A stretch of 64,000 nt of DNA. Source: Cinnamomum chago. Lineage: Eukaryota; Streptophyta; Magnoliopsida; Laurales; Lauraceae. The stretch spans positions 34,692,001 to 34,756,000 of the forward strand of contig CP142460.1 of assembly GCA_038049695.1 (NCBI GenBank), in the 5' to 3' direction. Made by a program: the position numbers and the translations under genes. A model generated the notes under the pieces. The model saw only the letters and a program-made list of their open reading frames with translations. It was not told the DNA's origin and did not search any database. Below are positions 1 to 10,640 of the stretch, one piece after another (position 1 is the stretch's first letter; every line of letters begins with the position of its first letter).

Positions 1-743
1 TTTGTTTTTAATCTTGGATGCATTTGTTTTAGAATCCAAACTCTTTTGAAAACCTAATTCTTTGTGCATTACTTTTGAGAAATCAAATTGAGGATTTAGG
101 TTTGTGCCTTGCATACATTCATCATTTTTGTATGCATTTGTTTTTTAAAAGAGTTTTATCAAATCAAGCAAGCCATTGGTTTTATAATTTCAAATCTTTT
201 TTGGCTTTTTATGTTTCATGTTTTAAAACCCTTAGAATGATTTAAAACATGTTTTTAAGCTTGATTTAATGGCCCAAAAAATTCCCAACCAAAAATACTT
301 TGAAAAATGGATTTTAGGGAATTTTGGTCCCGGGCCAGAAACGCAGTGTACCAGGTCGACCGAGCCAGGCCAGGTCGATCGGGTACACTACCGTTGGCCA
401 TTTTACAAACGGTCACTTTTTTTACCGTTGTGAAGGCCAGGTCGACCGGGGGTCATGGGGTCGACCGGGGAAACTACCCGTTGGACTGTTTTTTCCTATA
501 AAGTCCATTCTATTCCATCCTTTTTGGAGGCTTGATTCATGAACTTTTGAGACCATTTTGGAGCCAAAGAAAGGGGATGAAGTTGGAAAGGCTAGTTATT
601 TTGATTTCCATTCAAATGAATTCCATGCATGTTCAAATCTTTTGTATTTACATAAATGCATGATTTCTAGCCTTTAAAGAGTTGTTTTGCAAACTCAATA
701 TCATCTTTGGTAAATTAGATTGGTTTGCAAACTCTCTTAACTA

Positions 744-826
744 AATCACATGCATTCTTAGATTTTAATATTCATACAACTTGTATTAGCTTATTTCTTT
801 AAGTTGTTTGAATCTTTCATGTGATT
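744..826 (+). repeat. Nested foldback inside the LTR
   Basis: Three inverted pairs nest concentrically: AATCACATG (744-752) with CATGTGATT (818-826), AGATT with AATCT, and ACAACTT (776-782) with AAGTTGT (801-807). The 18-nt apical loop contains TTAGCTTA. The 3' LTR carries the same structure. The function is unknown; it could be a structured element of the retroviral RNA. Confidence 0.65.
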
Positions 827-1086
827 AGTATTAATCTTCAATCATCATTTTCTAAGCTTTGATTTTAAAATGCCTCAAGCATTCATTTAGGGGCTTCATT
901 GTAGAAATTGATTGAAGTAAAACATTCATACACTTGTGCACACACTTTAGCTTGTTTTAGTGTATGTTTGTAATTTGTTTTACACTTTCATATTAGCCTA
1001 TTTAGAGGCAATTCAATTGTGCTTAAATTGTATCTCTTAGAGTGATCTTTTGTGAAGACACCTTCTTAGAGAAATCTTTTTCTTTG

Positions 1087-1256
1087 TAAAGGTTATTGCT
1101 TAGCCTAAGAAAAGCATTGTGTAAAGGTTATTGCTTAGCCTAAGAAAAGCATCTTGTAAAGGTTATTGCTTTGCCTAGAAAAGCACATTGAGAGGTTGTT
1201 GTTTAGCCTAGAAAAACAACATTGTAAGGGTTATTACTTAGCCTATTAAAAAGCAT
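1087..1256 (+). repeat. Tandem ~35-bp hairpin repeat in LTR (5 units)
   Basis: There are five units of the type GTAAAGGTTATTGCTTAGCC followed by AAG and AAAAGCA. Each can fold TGCTT(T) against (A)AAGCA around a loop derived from AGCCTA. In unit 4 (1188-1220) the stem reads GTTGTTT/AAACAAC, so both arms changed together. The same array is in the 3' LTR at about 6742-6912. Confidence 0.85.
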
Positions 1257-1520
1257 AAATAGTGGAAATCCGGTGGGGTGATTGGATCACAAGCCGGTAG
1301 TGGACGTAGGCATTGAGGCCGAACCACTATAAACCTTTGTGTTGTGGTGTATGCTTGTGGTGATTGTTTTTATTAGCTTCCGCATCTTGTTTGATAAATC
1401 ATCACATGTGACTAGTTTATCTTAAAGAATTAAAATTGGTCTAAATTGGTCATATTTGTAGCACACCCTATTCACACCCCCCCCCCCCCCCTCTAGGGTT
1501 AGGATCCCAGGACTTTCAAT

Positions 1521-1533
1521 TGGTATCAGAGCC
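1521..1533 (+). other. Primer binding site (tRNA-iMet type)
   Basis: TGGTATCAGAGCC lies two bases after the LTR end. It is the usual complement to the 3' end of plant initiator tRNA-Met used to prime minus-strand DNA in Copia elements. Confidence 0.9.
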
Positions 1534-1616
1534 TCGTGCTCTATTTTAGAATCAAGTGTTTGGAACTCTTGATTAGGTGTAAAAACCTAGAGTCAAAACC
1601 CTAGAGTTGTGCTTAT

Positions 1617-3038
1617 ATGAAAATCATTAGGATGGATTCCACTATGATAGATAGTTTAGATTCTTTTGTAGATTCTCCTAGACCCCTCATTCTTCCTTCT
1701 ATTAGAGATTCAAACCCTCAATTAAATGAATCTCAATTTGATTCAAAAGAGGAAGAAAATGATTATAATGAAGATGACCTTCAACAAGCCTTTGAAGAAT
1801 TATATGAATTATCCTTAAAGCTTGAGAAGAAAAATCAAAAGTTAAGAGAAGAATCTATAAATCTAAACAAACAATTAGTTTCTTCAAAAGATGAACTTAG
1901 AGAAAAAGAAGAAGTAATAAAATGTTTGGACTCTAAGTTCATGATCTCTTTAAATAACTTATCCAATATCAAAGATGAACAAAATGAGATTAAGATAAGT
2001 TATGATGATCTTAAAAAGGAAAATTTAAACCTAAGAGATCAATTAAAAAGGCAAGACAAAGACTTTATCAATTTAGAATCCAAGTTGACAATGTCCATCG
2101 AAAACATGACTAATGTTCAAAATAAGTTAAAAACCTTAGAACTTGGATCTAAAGTTGTTAATGAACTAAAACTTGAATTAAAACTTGCCAATGAAGAGCT
2201 AAGCAACTATAAGGAAATTGAAAATGAACTTTCAAAAGTCAAAAATGAAAATTCAATTCTTATAACCAAAGTCACTCAACTTGAAGGGTATAAACAAAAG
2301 TATGAGTGCAAGTTTACCCAAAGTGAAGAGAGACTTGAAAAATTATTCAAATTGGGTAAACCTCATGGAGATAGGACGGGTCTTGGTTTCAATAAGTATA
2401 CTTCACATGACCCTAAATTCACCAACACTTTTGTGAAAGGTGAGTCCTCTTTCTCTAGCACTCTCTCTCAAATGTCCAAAACAAAATGTCATTATTGTGG
2501 TAAAGAAGGACATTTCAAATTTGAGTGCAAATTAAGGAAAAGTCATATGTCTAAACCCATCTTTGAACCTAAGAAAGTTAAATCTAATTCTATGAAGGGT
2601 AAGACTTTGAATTCCAAGGAAGACTCTAAGAAGTTCAAACAAGTTAAAACATTTCAAAAAGAGTCATCCAAGATAGATTTTAAAAAGACTAATAATCAAA
2701 ATAAATCTATCAAAAAGAAACTTCTCACTTTACCTCCTTTAACCTTAGAAATGAAAGAATTCTTGAAAAAGGTTGAAAAGTTAAAAAGGCGAAAAGAGGG
2801 AGGAAAAGCTAAAAGAAATGAGAAGAATAAAAAGAAAATAAATCAATCCCCTATGAAACAAACACACCAACTTTCTAGGACTAATCATCAATCTAAAATA
2901 GTCAAACCTCAAAGATTTGATGTTAAGTCTAAAAGAATTCAATCTCTATCTCCTTTAGTTGGTGGAATTTCCAAAATAGTCTCCAAAGCTCAAGACCTTA
3001 GGTGGATTCCTAAAGTTAGATACTTAGACAAACCTTAA
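1617..3038 (+). CDS. gag: Gag-like protein with CCHC zinc knuckle (Copia, SIRE-like)
   Basis: The ORF encodes 473 residues, starting at the first ATG about 85 bp after the PBS. Residues about 40-240 are rich in E, K, L and N with heptad-like spacing, as expected of a coiled coil. It starts in an acidic segment (KEEENDYNEDDLQQAFEEL), as in the C-terminal half of SIRE-type Copia Gag. A GLGFNKY-type segment follows near residue 255. A zinc knuckle CHYCGKEGHFKFEC (CX2CX4HX4C) is near residues 291-304. The remaining roughly 170 residues are very basic, suggesting nucleic-acid binding. The usual N-terminal Gag domain (UBN2/DUF4219-like) is not seen, and no protease follows. It probably acts, or once acted, in capsid and RNA packaging; pol functions would have to come from an autonomous partner. 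The frame is intact, so it may be under constraint or simply young. Confidence 0.8.
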   Translation: MKIIRMDSTMIDSLDSFVDSPRPLILPSIRDSNPQLNESQFDSKEEENDYNEDDLQQAFEELYELSLKLEKKNQKLREESINLNKQLVSSKDELREKEEVIKCLDSKFMISLNNLSNIKDEQNEIKISYDDLKKENLNLRDQLKRQDKDFINLESKLTMSIENMTNVQNKLKTLELGSKVVNELKLELKLANEELSNYKEIENELSKVKNENSILITKVTQLEGYKQKYECKFTQSEERLEKLFKLGKPHGDRTGLGFNKYTSHDPKFTNTFVKGESSFSSTLSQMSKTKCHYCGKEGHFKFECKLRKSHMSKPIFEPKKVKSNSMKGKTLNSKEDSKKFKQVKTFQKESSKIDFKKTNNQNKSIKKKLLTLPPLTLEMKEFLKKVEKLKRRKEGGKAKRNEKNKKKINQSPMKQTHQLSRTNHQSKIVKPQRFDVKSKRIQSLSPLVGGISKIVSKAQDLRWIPKVRYLDKP

Positions 3039-3039
3039 T

Positions 3040-4860
3040 GCCTTGAACCTTCTTGACCAACCTATTCTTTATAGTTAAATCATTTTGTTGGTCATGTTGC
3101 ATTTGCATTTTGTTCTTTCTTAGTTACATTTCTTAAAATGCATTGTTTCTTTATGATCAATTGATTTTGTCTTCATGCACCATTTTAGTTACATATCATA
3201 GTTTTCAAAATCTTTTGATTATAATTTCATCATGTTAGATTTGCTTTTTGCACTCATTGAGTTACATGACTTGCATTGCATTTCTTTACATGATCAATTG
3301 ATTGTGATTTCAAATGCTTTCATAGCTAGATTATTCGTGATCAATTGTTGTTGAATCATTTGTGTAGATGTCTTGGTAAGATTATTTGAACAAATGATTT
3401 GAATCTATTTAAGTTTTTCCATGGATTTCTAAGTTATACTTTTATATGGAAAACCATTGTTTTGAAAAATAAACTTGTATGTGTTTCATTTAAGTTATAT
3501 CTTTTAAAATACAATGTTGAAAATTGATCTTCAAAATCATTCTTTTTATGCTCATTGTTGGATTTTTTTTATCAAAATGATTTGAAGATTGTTTGAATGG
3601 AAATGCTCTATAACATCATTAGTTATAATCATCTAAGCATGTTCCATGTTCTCATTTCCTTTCCTTTTGGCTTCATCATCTTAGAATTGGAAATGAATGT
3701 TGTTTGCATCTTTGCTTATTTAGTTATTCTTTTTATATGCAAATGACAATTGGTTCCATGTATGGTTGTGATCTTAGTTATACTTAAAGATACCATACTA
3801 GAACTCTCAAATCCATCCTCTATGCCTTCTAGTCATTTCTTTTTGGATGGTTATGATGTTGATTCATGTGAATTCTCTAAGTGATGTCATCCTTATACAT
3901 GTTTCAACTTCATAGTAGTGAACTTGATCATATGAAACTCTTTGAAACTCATTCCTCATATTTCTATATGTTTGATGGATATCTTAGATGTTGAATTCAT
4001 ATGATTTAGTCACTTTGAAAAATTGCATGCTTTCCCAAGTCATAACCTTTAGCATTGCAATTTACCTTGTTCATCACTATGCTCATTAGTCATATCATTA
4101 TAAGTGATGAATATCCATTTATGTTGCTTGATGGAATTTTGTGTTTGTCACATCCTTGCTATTAATCATGTTGTAATATTCAATTGGTTTCATTTTGTAT
4201 AATTTTCCATTGATTTCATATCCAATTGATGTCTTATCTTGTGTATGTGATAGACGTCCTTGTGTACATTGGATTGATCTTGCTAGTTATATGTTTTCAT
4301 TCCATGTCACATTCCATTAGCATCATAATTTTCATGATTGCCTCCTCTCTTGCTCTTATTGGTATATCTCATGATCACCATGTTTATGTATTCATAATCT
4401 TGGGTGGTTATTAGTTGAGGTTGGCTTCATGTTTGAATTTCATTTCACTCATCTTGCACTTTAATAGTCATATTTAATGATTGAATGAAATGATTTCAAA
4501 AACTTTCATAGCATATGATTTTCATAGTTAAATTATTTGATGCTATGTTTAATAAACCCCATTTCATCATGGATAGCTCTAATTTGGATTTTTTCCTAAT
4601 AGTTATATTTTTAAATCCATTTTAGAGTGATTGTATTAATAGACTTATCTTTAAATCTCAATTGGTATTCTTTGTTTTTCCAATTGGTATCCATGATTGC
4701 TTTTCTCATTAGACCTTGCTTTCTTTTGGTAATTTGATCATATTGAGCCTTATAGTTAAATGAATCTAATCCTTTCCTTGAAGTTGACCCTCAATTGGTA
4801 AAACCATCTTCTTCTTGAACCAAATAGTTATATCTATGTCAAAAGTTTGACAAATGGAGA
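3040..4860 (+). repeat. Array of consecutive imperfect hairpins, non-coding
   Basis: Between gag and the PPT region there is no convincing ORF. The stretch instead reads as a run of short inverted repeats, each with roughly 20-45 nt between its arms. Examples: 3105-3111/3135-3141 (GCATTTT/AAAATGC), 3413-3422/3446-3454, 3527-3541/3576-3589, 3703-3709/3737-3743, 3858-3869/3897-3908, 4020-4030/4052-4063, 4070-4078/4103-4111 (TTCATCACT/AGTGATGAA), 4432-4447/4486-4500, 4507-4514/4540-4547 (CATAGCAT/ATGCTATG) and 4577-4591/4613-4627. Many of the loops centre on TTAGTTAYAT or a variant (AATAGTCATATT, CATAGTTAAATT). A spurious 62-codon ORF at 4226-4414 falls inside and is not believed. No known function can be assigned. 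Confidence 0.7.
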
Positions 4861-5065
4861 GAATGGATTGAGGGGGAGTGTAAACCTTCATAGGAAGTAT
4901 TAGTTTTGATCAAATTGACCCTTGGATTGCCTTTGAACCCTTAGAGTTTACTTCCATACATGATAACTTGTTATGTATTTCATTTTCGATTTCTTTTGTT
5001 AATAGGTGTTACTAAAAGGTATGTGCCTTATTTCATGTGTGTAGGTACCTTTGCAATTTAATGTC

Positions 5066-5441
5066 AAAGGGGGAGAGAGCATTCAAGTTCTCAAAAGGGT
5101 GAAGAGAATGTCCAAGCTTCCTAAAGGGAGATTTTGTATGATCTTCTACAGGGAGAGAGAATACATACCTTGCCAAAGGGAGAGAGAGGCATGGTCAAAG
5201 GGAGAGAGCTAATAGAAGAAAGAAAGCTTGGAGCTAAAGAAGATGCTTGGCTAAAGAAAGAAAGATTGAAGAATGATCAAGCACCAAGCATCATGAAGAA
5301 TGAAGAAAGGAACCAAGAGTCCAAGCTAAGAGAAGAAGCATCCAAGAAGATTTCAAGACTTGTCCAGCTTAGGGGGAGCTGAAGACTTGGTGTGTAATTT
5401 CAGTGATGAGTAAGTTGCCATCAAATTGCAAAGGGGGAGAT
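5066..5441 (+). other. Repeated polypurine-tract-like segments before the 3' LTR
   Basis: The stretch carries several copies of CAAAGGGGGAGAGAG-like sequence (first near 5065, then about 5115, 5150, 5175, 5195 and 5370). The true PPT (GCAAAGGGGGAGA, ending 5440) abuts the 3' LTR start at 5442. An 82-codon ORF across these repeats (5134-5382) is purine-driven and not accepted as a gene. Confidence 0.65.
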
Positions 5442-7168
5442 TGTTAGGGATTTTGTATTTGCAATTTGATGGATGCATTTTCACTTTAGCATCATTTGAA
5501 TTTTCACACATGCATTGTTTTAGAAAATCTTGAAATCTGGTTTTATACATGCATTGGATTTTAGACTTGTAGAATTAATGATTTATGCATGTTTTGTTTT
5601 TAATCTTGGATGCATTTGTTTTAGAATCCAAACTCTTTTGAAAACCTAATTCTTTGTGCATTACTTTTGAGAAATCAAATTGAGGATTTAGGTTTGTGCC
5701 TTGCATACATTCATCATTTTCAGAATCATTTTTGTATGCATTTGTTTTTTAAAAGAGTTTTATCAAATCAAGCAAGCCATTAGTTTTATAATTTCAAATC
5801 TTTTTTGGCTTTTTATGTTTCATGTTTTAAAACCCTTAGAATGATTTAAAACATGTTTTTAAGCTTGATTTAATGGCCCAACAAATTCCCAACCAAAAAT
5901 ACTTTGAAAAATGGATTTTAGGGAATTTTGGTCCCGGGCCAGAAACGCAGTGTACCAGGTCAACCGAGCCAGGCCAGGTTGATCGGGTACACTACCGTTG
6001 GCCATTTTACAAACGGTCACTTTTTTTACCGTTGTGAAGGCCAGGTCGACCGGGGGTCATGGGGTCGACCGGGGAAACTAGCCGTCGGACTGTTTTTTCC
6101 TATAAAGTCCATTCTATTCCATCCTTTTTGGAGGCTTGATTCATGAACTTTTGAGACCATTTTGGAGCCAAAGAAAGGGGATGAAGTTGGAAAGGCTAGA
6201 GGGCTTTTTGGAAATCAAATGCTTGAGTTTTTAAAAGGTACATCTTACTAGTTATTTTGATTTCCATTCAAATGAATTCCATGCATGTTCAAATCTTTTG
6301 TATTTACATAAATGCATGATTTCTAGCCTTTAAAGAGTTGTTTTGCAAACTCAATATCATCTTTGGTAAATTAGATTGGTTTGCAAACTCTCTTAACTAA
6401 ATCACATGCATTCTTAGATTTTAATATTCATACAACTTATGTTAGCTTATTTCTTTAAGTTGTTTGAATCTTTCATGTGATTAGTATTAATCTTCAATCA
6501 TCATTTTCTAAGCTTTGATTTTAAAATGCATCAAGCATTCATTTAGGAGCTTCATTGTAAAAATTGATTGAAGTAAAACATTCATACACTTGTGCACACA
6601 CTTTAGCTTGTTTTAGTGTATGTTTGTAATTTGTTTTACACTTTCATATTAGCCTATTTAGAGGCAATTCAATTGTGCTTAAATTGTATCTCTTAGAGTG
6701 ATCTTTTGTGAAGACACCTTCTTAGAGAAATCTTTTTCTTTGTAAAGGTTATTGCTTAGCCTAAGAAAAGCATTGTGTAAAGGTTATTGCTTAGCCTAAG
6801 AAAAGCATCTTGTAAAGGTTATTGCTTAGCCTAGAAAAGCACATTGAGAGGTTGTTGTTTAGCCTAGAAAAACAACATTGTAAGGGTTATTGCTTAGCCT
6901 ATTGAAAAGCATAAATAGTGGAAATCCGGTGGGGTGATTGGATCACAAGCCGGTAGTGGACGTAGGCATTGAGGCCGAACCACTATAAAGCTTTGTGTTG
7001 TGGTGTATGCTTGTGGTGATTGTTTTTATTAGCTTCCGCATCTTGTTTGATAAATCATCACATGTGACTAGTTTATCTTAAAGAATTAAAATTGGTCTAA
7101 ATTTGTCATATTTGTAGCACACCCTATTCACCCCCCCCCCCTCTAGGGTTAGGATCCCAGGACTTTCA
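5442..7168 (+). repeat. 3' LTR of gag-only Copia-type element
   Basis: It is 1727 bp, TG...CA bounded, preceded by the PPT and collinear with 1-1518. It retains about 58 bp of sequence missing from the 5' copy, including a segment near 6200-6250. The GTCGAC/ATCGAT patch is at about 5955-6075, the tandem hairpins at about 6742-6912 and the C-run at 7131-7141. Confidence 0.9.
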
Positions 7169-7849
7169 ATGTGATGTGCATGGGACTCAAATACATTTGA
7201 TGTACATTGTCACGCTTGTCAACCATGGCATTTGTGCCAAGTGGGAGATTGTTGGAAAATTGTGTGGCCCGACTGCCATGGGGCCCACGCCAAATCGAGC
7301 CTGGCGGTTTGCCGCGGATGAACTCCCAACAAGTCTTGATCTGGTTGAGTCGAATAAGGATCAAACTCTAGGTGGTAGAGTTTGGATCGAGTTCAGACTC
7401 CCGGTTTGGCAGATTTCCCACGCCGGTCAAGAGATGTGGGATTCCAGGAGAGGTAGAATCCGGATAGAGATGTAACTCTGAGGGATTGCTCTATTTAAGG
7501 GAGATGGGAACCCTTGCTTCTGATCATCCAAAGATCTGAGAGTATTCATAGCGAGTTCGTAGGTTTGCTTCATACCGGAAAGCACAAGGTTCTCGGCGCT
7601 GGGATTGGCAACTTCTTTCTTGTACTCCTAAAAACACTTCTATGTTTTGTTTCTTTTTTTTCGAAAACTCAAAACATTGGGCATTTATTTATTTTGTCTC
7701 TTTTTATATTATATTGTTTCCGTCTGAAAGAGAAAAATATATTCTGAGGAAAAAAATGACTAAACCGGAAAATCCTTAATCCATCATCCACCTAATGTAG
7801 ATTGTTTCTGTCTTTTGAGTTTAGAATGATTTCTATGATGAGTTCTTAG
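7169..7849 (+). mobile_element. 3' end and LTR fragment of a second Copia-type element
   Basis: AAGTGGGAGAT (7240-7249) is a typical Copia PPT, followed at 7250 by an LTR-like start TGTTGGAAAATTGTG. A TATA-like CTATTTAAGG lies near 7490. The left side is cut by the gag-only element's 3' LTR. The right side is interrupted at 7849 by the solo LTR below and resumes at 15417. I could not fix its true 3' end. No coding sequence is seen. Confidence 0.55.
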
Positions 7850-9829
7850 TGTAAGACCCCGACTCGAGTGAACCCGATTAGTACTAATTAAGTTGCGTGT
7901 TAGTGCTAAGCTTGATTAGTGACTTTGGCTAAGTTGGGTTTGGAATAGCTTTGATTCTAGTTTTGGGGAGTTTTGGTTGTCTTGTGATTAGTGGGACCCT
8001 TTGGGGGTTCCTTTTCATGACATTGCATTTGCTTGAGGATTTATCGGAGATTTTTACATTCATGGTTTTAATCCCGTTTTATTGGTATTGTTACTCCCTA
8101 CAACTTTCATGTTGATCCCGTGTCCATTTGAGATCCCGAAACCCGATTTCATAGCCTTGAGGGCAAAACAGTCATTGCACATAAAATCTATAACCAAAAC
8201 TTGATATTCCCGAAACCCGCGAAACATATACTTTTTGGAAACTAGATATTTCGACGATCATTTCTTCCTTCTTCGTCGAATCCATCCGAGGTCCCGAAAG
8301 AGATGATTCCAGCCAAACTACCTTCTTTAGTTGTGGGACCCAACCCCATTTGTTAACAAAGGGAAACTCAACCCTTCATTCATTCCATTTCTTGTTCCAG
8401 CACAACTTTTGAACCTAGGGTTTTCTCTTGCTTTTCTCTTCTTCTTCTTGCTTCTCCATCTCTAATCCACACCAATCTTGCACAACTTGAGAAATGGAAC
8501 TCACCACCCTCTTCCTCATCTAGCAAGCTTCACTTTGATATCTTGTGTAGAGGAACCCATCAACCTTGAGACTCCCTTTGAGATAGCTCTTTTCATTTGA
8601 AGGTCATCCAAGTAAGTAATCCCTTTCATCTTCTAGATTTGTTGTCCCCTAGCCTTTGATGAGCTCCATGTGCATTATGGGTAGTTCTATCCTTTTCATT
8701 CTTTCTTGACCCATTTTAGGGTTTGTTTTGGGGGGTTTTTATTGTAGCTTGGAAGTGAGCTTGAGAAGTGATTAGAGGCTTGATTTGTGGCTAGCTTGGA
8801 CATATGGCAAGTGAATGATTGGGTGTTTTAAGTTTTAAATGATTGGTGAAACATTTATGGATTTTCATGTTTTCATTAATATGTTTATGGTTGAAATAAA
8901 TGTTCTTGATGGAGTATTAAAGGATGCATTTATGGTCATAAAGACATGTTAGCTCATAGCAATTAATGTCTTCTTGTTTTGTCTTGAATATGTATATTGT
9001 GTGAAATGGTTTCCTTCTCCTCTTTGCTTGTATGGAATGTGATATGGATGGAGGAGAATGTGATGGATGTGGTTGGAGATTTGAGGTCATTTGAATGGAG
9101 ATTTATACTCCTCATTTGATGTATGAAAGTGGTTAAGAAGGGGTTGTGTCACGCCCCCGAACCGAAACCTCGGGGGCGGGAATGGGATTAAGCATAAATG
9201 TATTTTACTTCTCCCAGGATCCGCGTGTGTGAAGACAACACATTCTGAATATTTTGCGGAAGCATTTGTGGCGTTGCGACCCGAAGTCCGTGGCCATCGG
9301 ATTCCGCGTCGCACTCAACCTTTAGCACATAGCTATTATATCAAGAATCATATCAGACTAGAGTAACCATCACAATAAATTACAGAGCTGACAGTAACAG
9401 GATATTACATTCCCAAATATGTTCAAGTTACAATTATCAATGTACATTAATTAAGAATCCCAAGAAAAAGGCTAATAAAAGCCATACAACAATAAGCTAT
9501 AAACTACTACCCAAAAGTGACGTAGCTCCGATGTCAAGCTCAATGTCTACATGACATAGCCGACAGAACAACCTGCAAAACATGGCTCCACAGCCAACTC
9601 AAGCACTCAACTCGGGACGAAGAAATCTGAACCTGAGTACCAAAAGTAGTGGGTCAGACACGACGGTCTGGCAGGTGGATGAAAAGATAACAAATATACT
9701 GAAGAATAAAACATAAGATAAATCATGATACTCGATCAAATGCTGCATATAATTAAACGGGTGCAAAAGTCGGGAATCTCGGGGAAAACCTGTATTCATT
9801 TCAAGCATGGGTAAAACATGAATATCTAA

Positions 9830-10640
9830 TAAAACATGTGTTCGTTTACATCAACTATAATCATAGATATTTGACAATCGGGTGTTCGTCTAAAACATGT
9901 ATAAATATAGCGGTATGGCAAAACAACGTTCATTTGAAACTTAAGTAAAAACATAAGTATACAACAAACTCAGTATTCATAGCAGTCTAGCAAAACCAAT
10001 GCCCATTTGAAACCTATGTAGAAATACGGATATTTAACAAATCGGGTGTTCATTTAAACAGGTGTAACCAAAGAAATCTGACAAAACTAGTGTTCATTTA
10101 AACATATTTCAACGCATGGATATTTAACAAACCGGATCTCATTTAAAACAGGTATAAACGTAGGGATCTGGCAAACAAGTGTCATTTGAAACATATTTCA
10201 AAGCATGGATATTTAACAATCGGGTAATCATTTAAAACAGGTATAAACATGGAAATCTCACAAGCCAAATGTCATTTAAAACAAAGCACGGATATTTAAC
10301 AATTCGGGTAATCATTTAAAATAGGTATAAACATGGGAATCTCATAAGCCAAATGTCATTTAAAACAAAGCACGGATATTTAACAATTCGGGTAATCATT
10401 TAAAACAGGTATAAACATGGGAATCTCACAAGCCAAATGTCATTTAAAACAAAGCACGGATATTTAACAATTCGGGTAATCATTTAAAACATGTGTAATC
10501 ACATAAATCTAGTAAAACCATCGATCGTGTGAAACATATGTAAAAGCATGGGTATTCGCCCAACCGGCATTCATTTAAAACATGTGCGGTACAAGGAACA
10601 GAAGGCAATATAGTAATAACTGAATTTACATTGGAGAATA
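9830..10640 (-). repeat. 84-bp tandem repeat array inside LTR B
   Basis: CGGGTAATCATTTAAAA recurs at 10221, 10305, 10389 and 10473, giving three exact 84-bp periods. Upstream copies from about 9830 are more diverged and of slightly variable length. Related units occur in the LTR at the window end (63780-64000), so the repeat is a family trait. Confidence 0.85.

Larger units (their letters stand above)
1..1518 (+). repeat. 5' LTR (partial) of gag-only Copia-type element
   Basis: It aligns end to end with 5593-7168 and ends in CTTTCA just before the PBS. It contains a GTCGAC/ATCGAT-rich patch at about 350-465, a nested foldback at 744-826, a five-unit tandem hairpin repeat at 1087-1256 and a 15-C run at 1477-1491 (11 C in the 3' LTR at 7131-7141). 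Confidence 0.9.
1..7168 (+). mobile_element. Gag-only Ty1/Copia-type LTR retrotransposon (5' end off window)
   Basis: Two long direct repeats (1-1518 and 5442-7168) flank an internal region. That region starts with a tRNA-iMet-type primer binding site (1521-1533) and ends in a purine tract (AAAGGGGGAGA) just before 5442. The LTR opens TGTTAGGG and closes CTTTCA. About 151 bp of the 5' LTR lie before the window; position 1 corresponds to 5593. The copies differ by a 12-bp and a roughly 50-bp gap plus few substitutions, so insertion is fairly recent. The only coding capacity seen is one gag-like ORF; no protease, integrase, RT or RNase H reading frame is visible between 3039 and 5441. This matches non-autonomous TR-GAG/LARD-like elements of the SIRE-type Copia group. 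Clade is inferred from the gag style only. The 5' flank is missing, so the TSD cannot be checked (3' flank ATGTG). Confidence 0.85.

Noticed and set aside
4226..4414. 62-codon membrane-like ORF
   Set aside because: T-rich translation inside the hairpin array, no relatives expected, no conserved start context.
10221..10480. CRISPR-like repeat/spacer array
   Set aside because: 84-bp units repeat along their full length with no unique spacers; plant LTR context.
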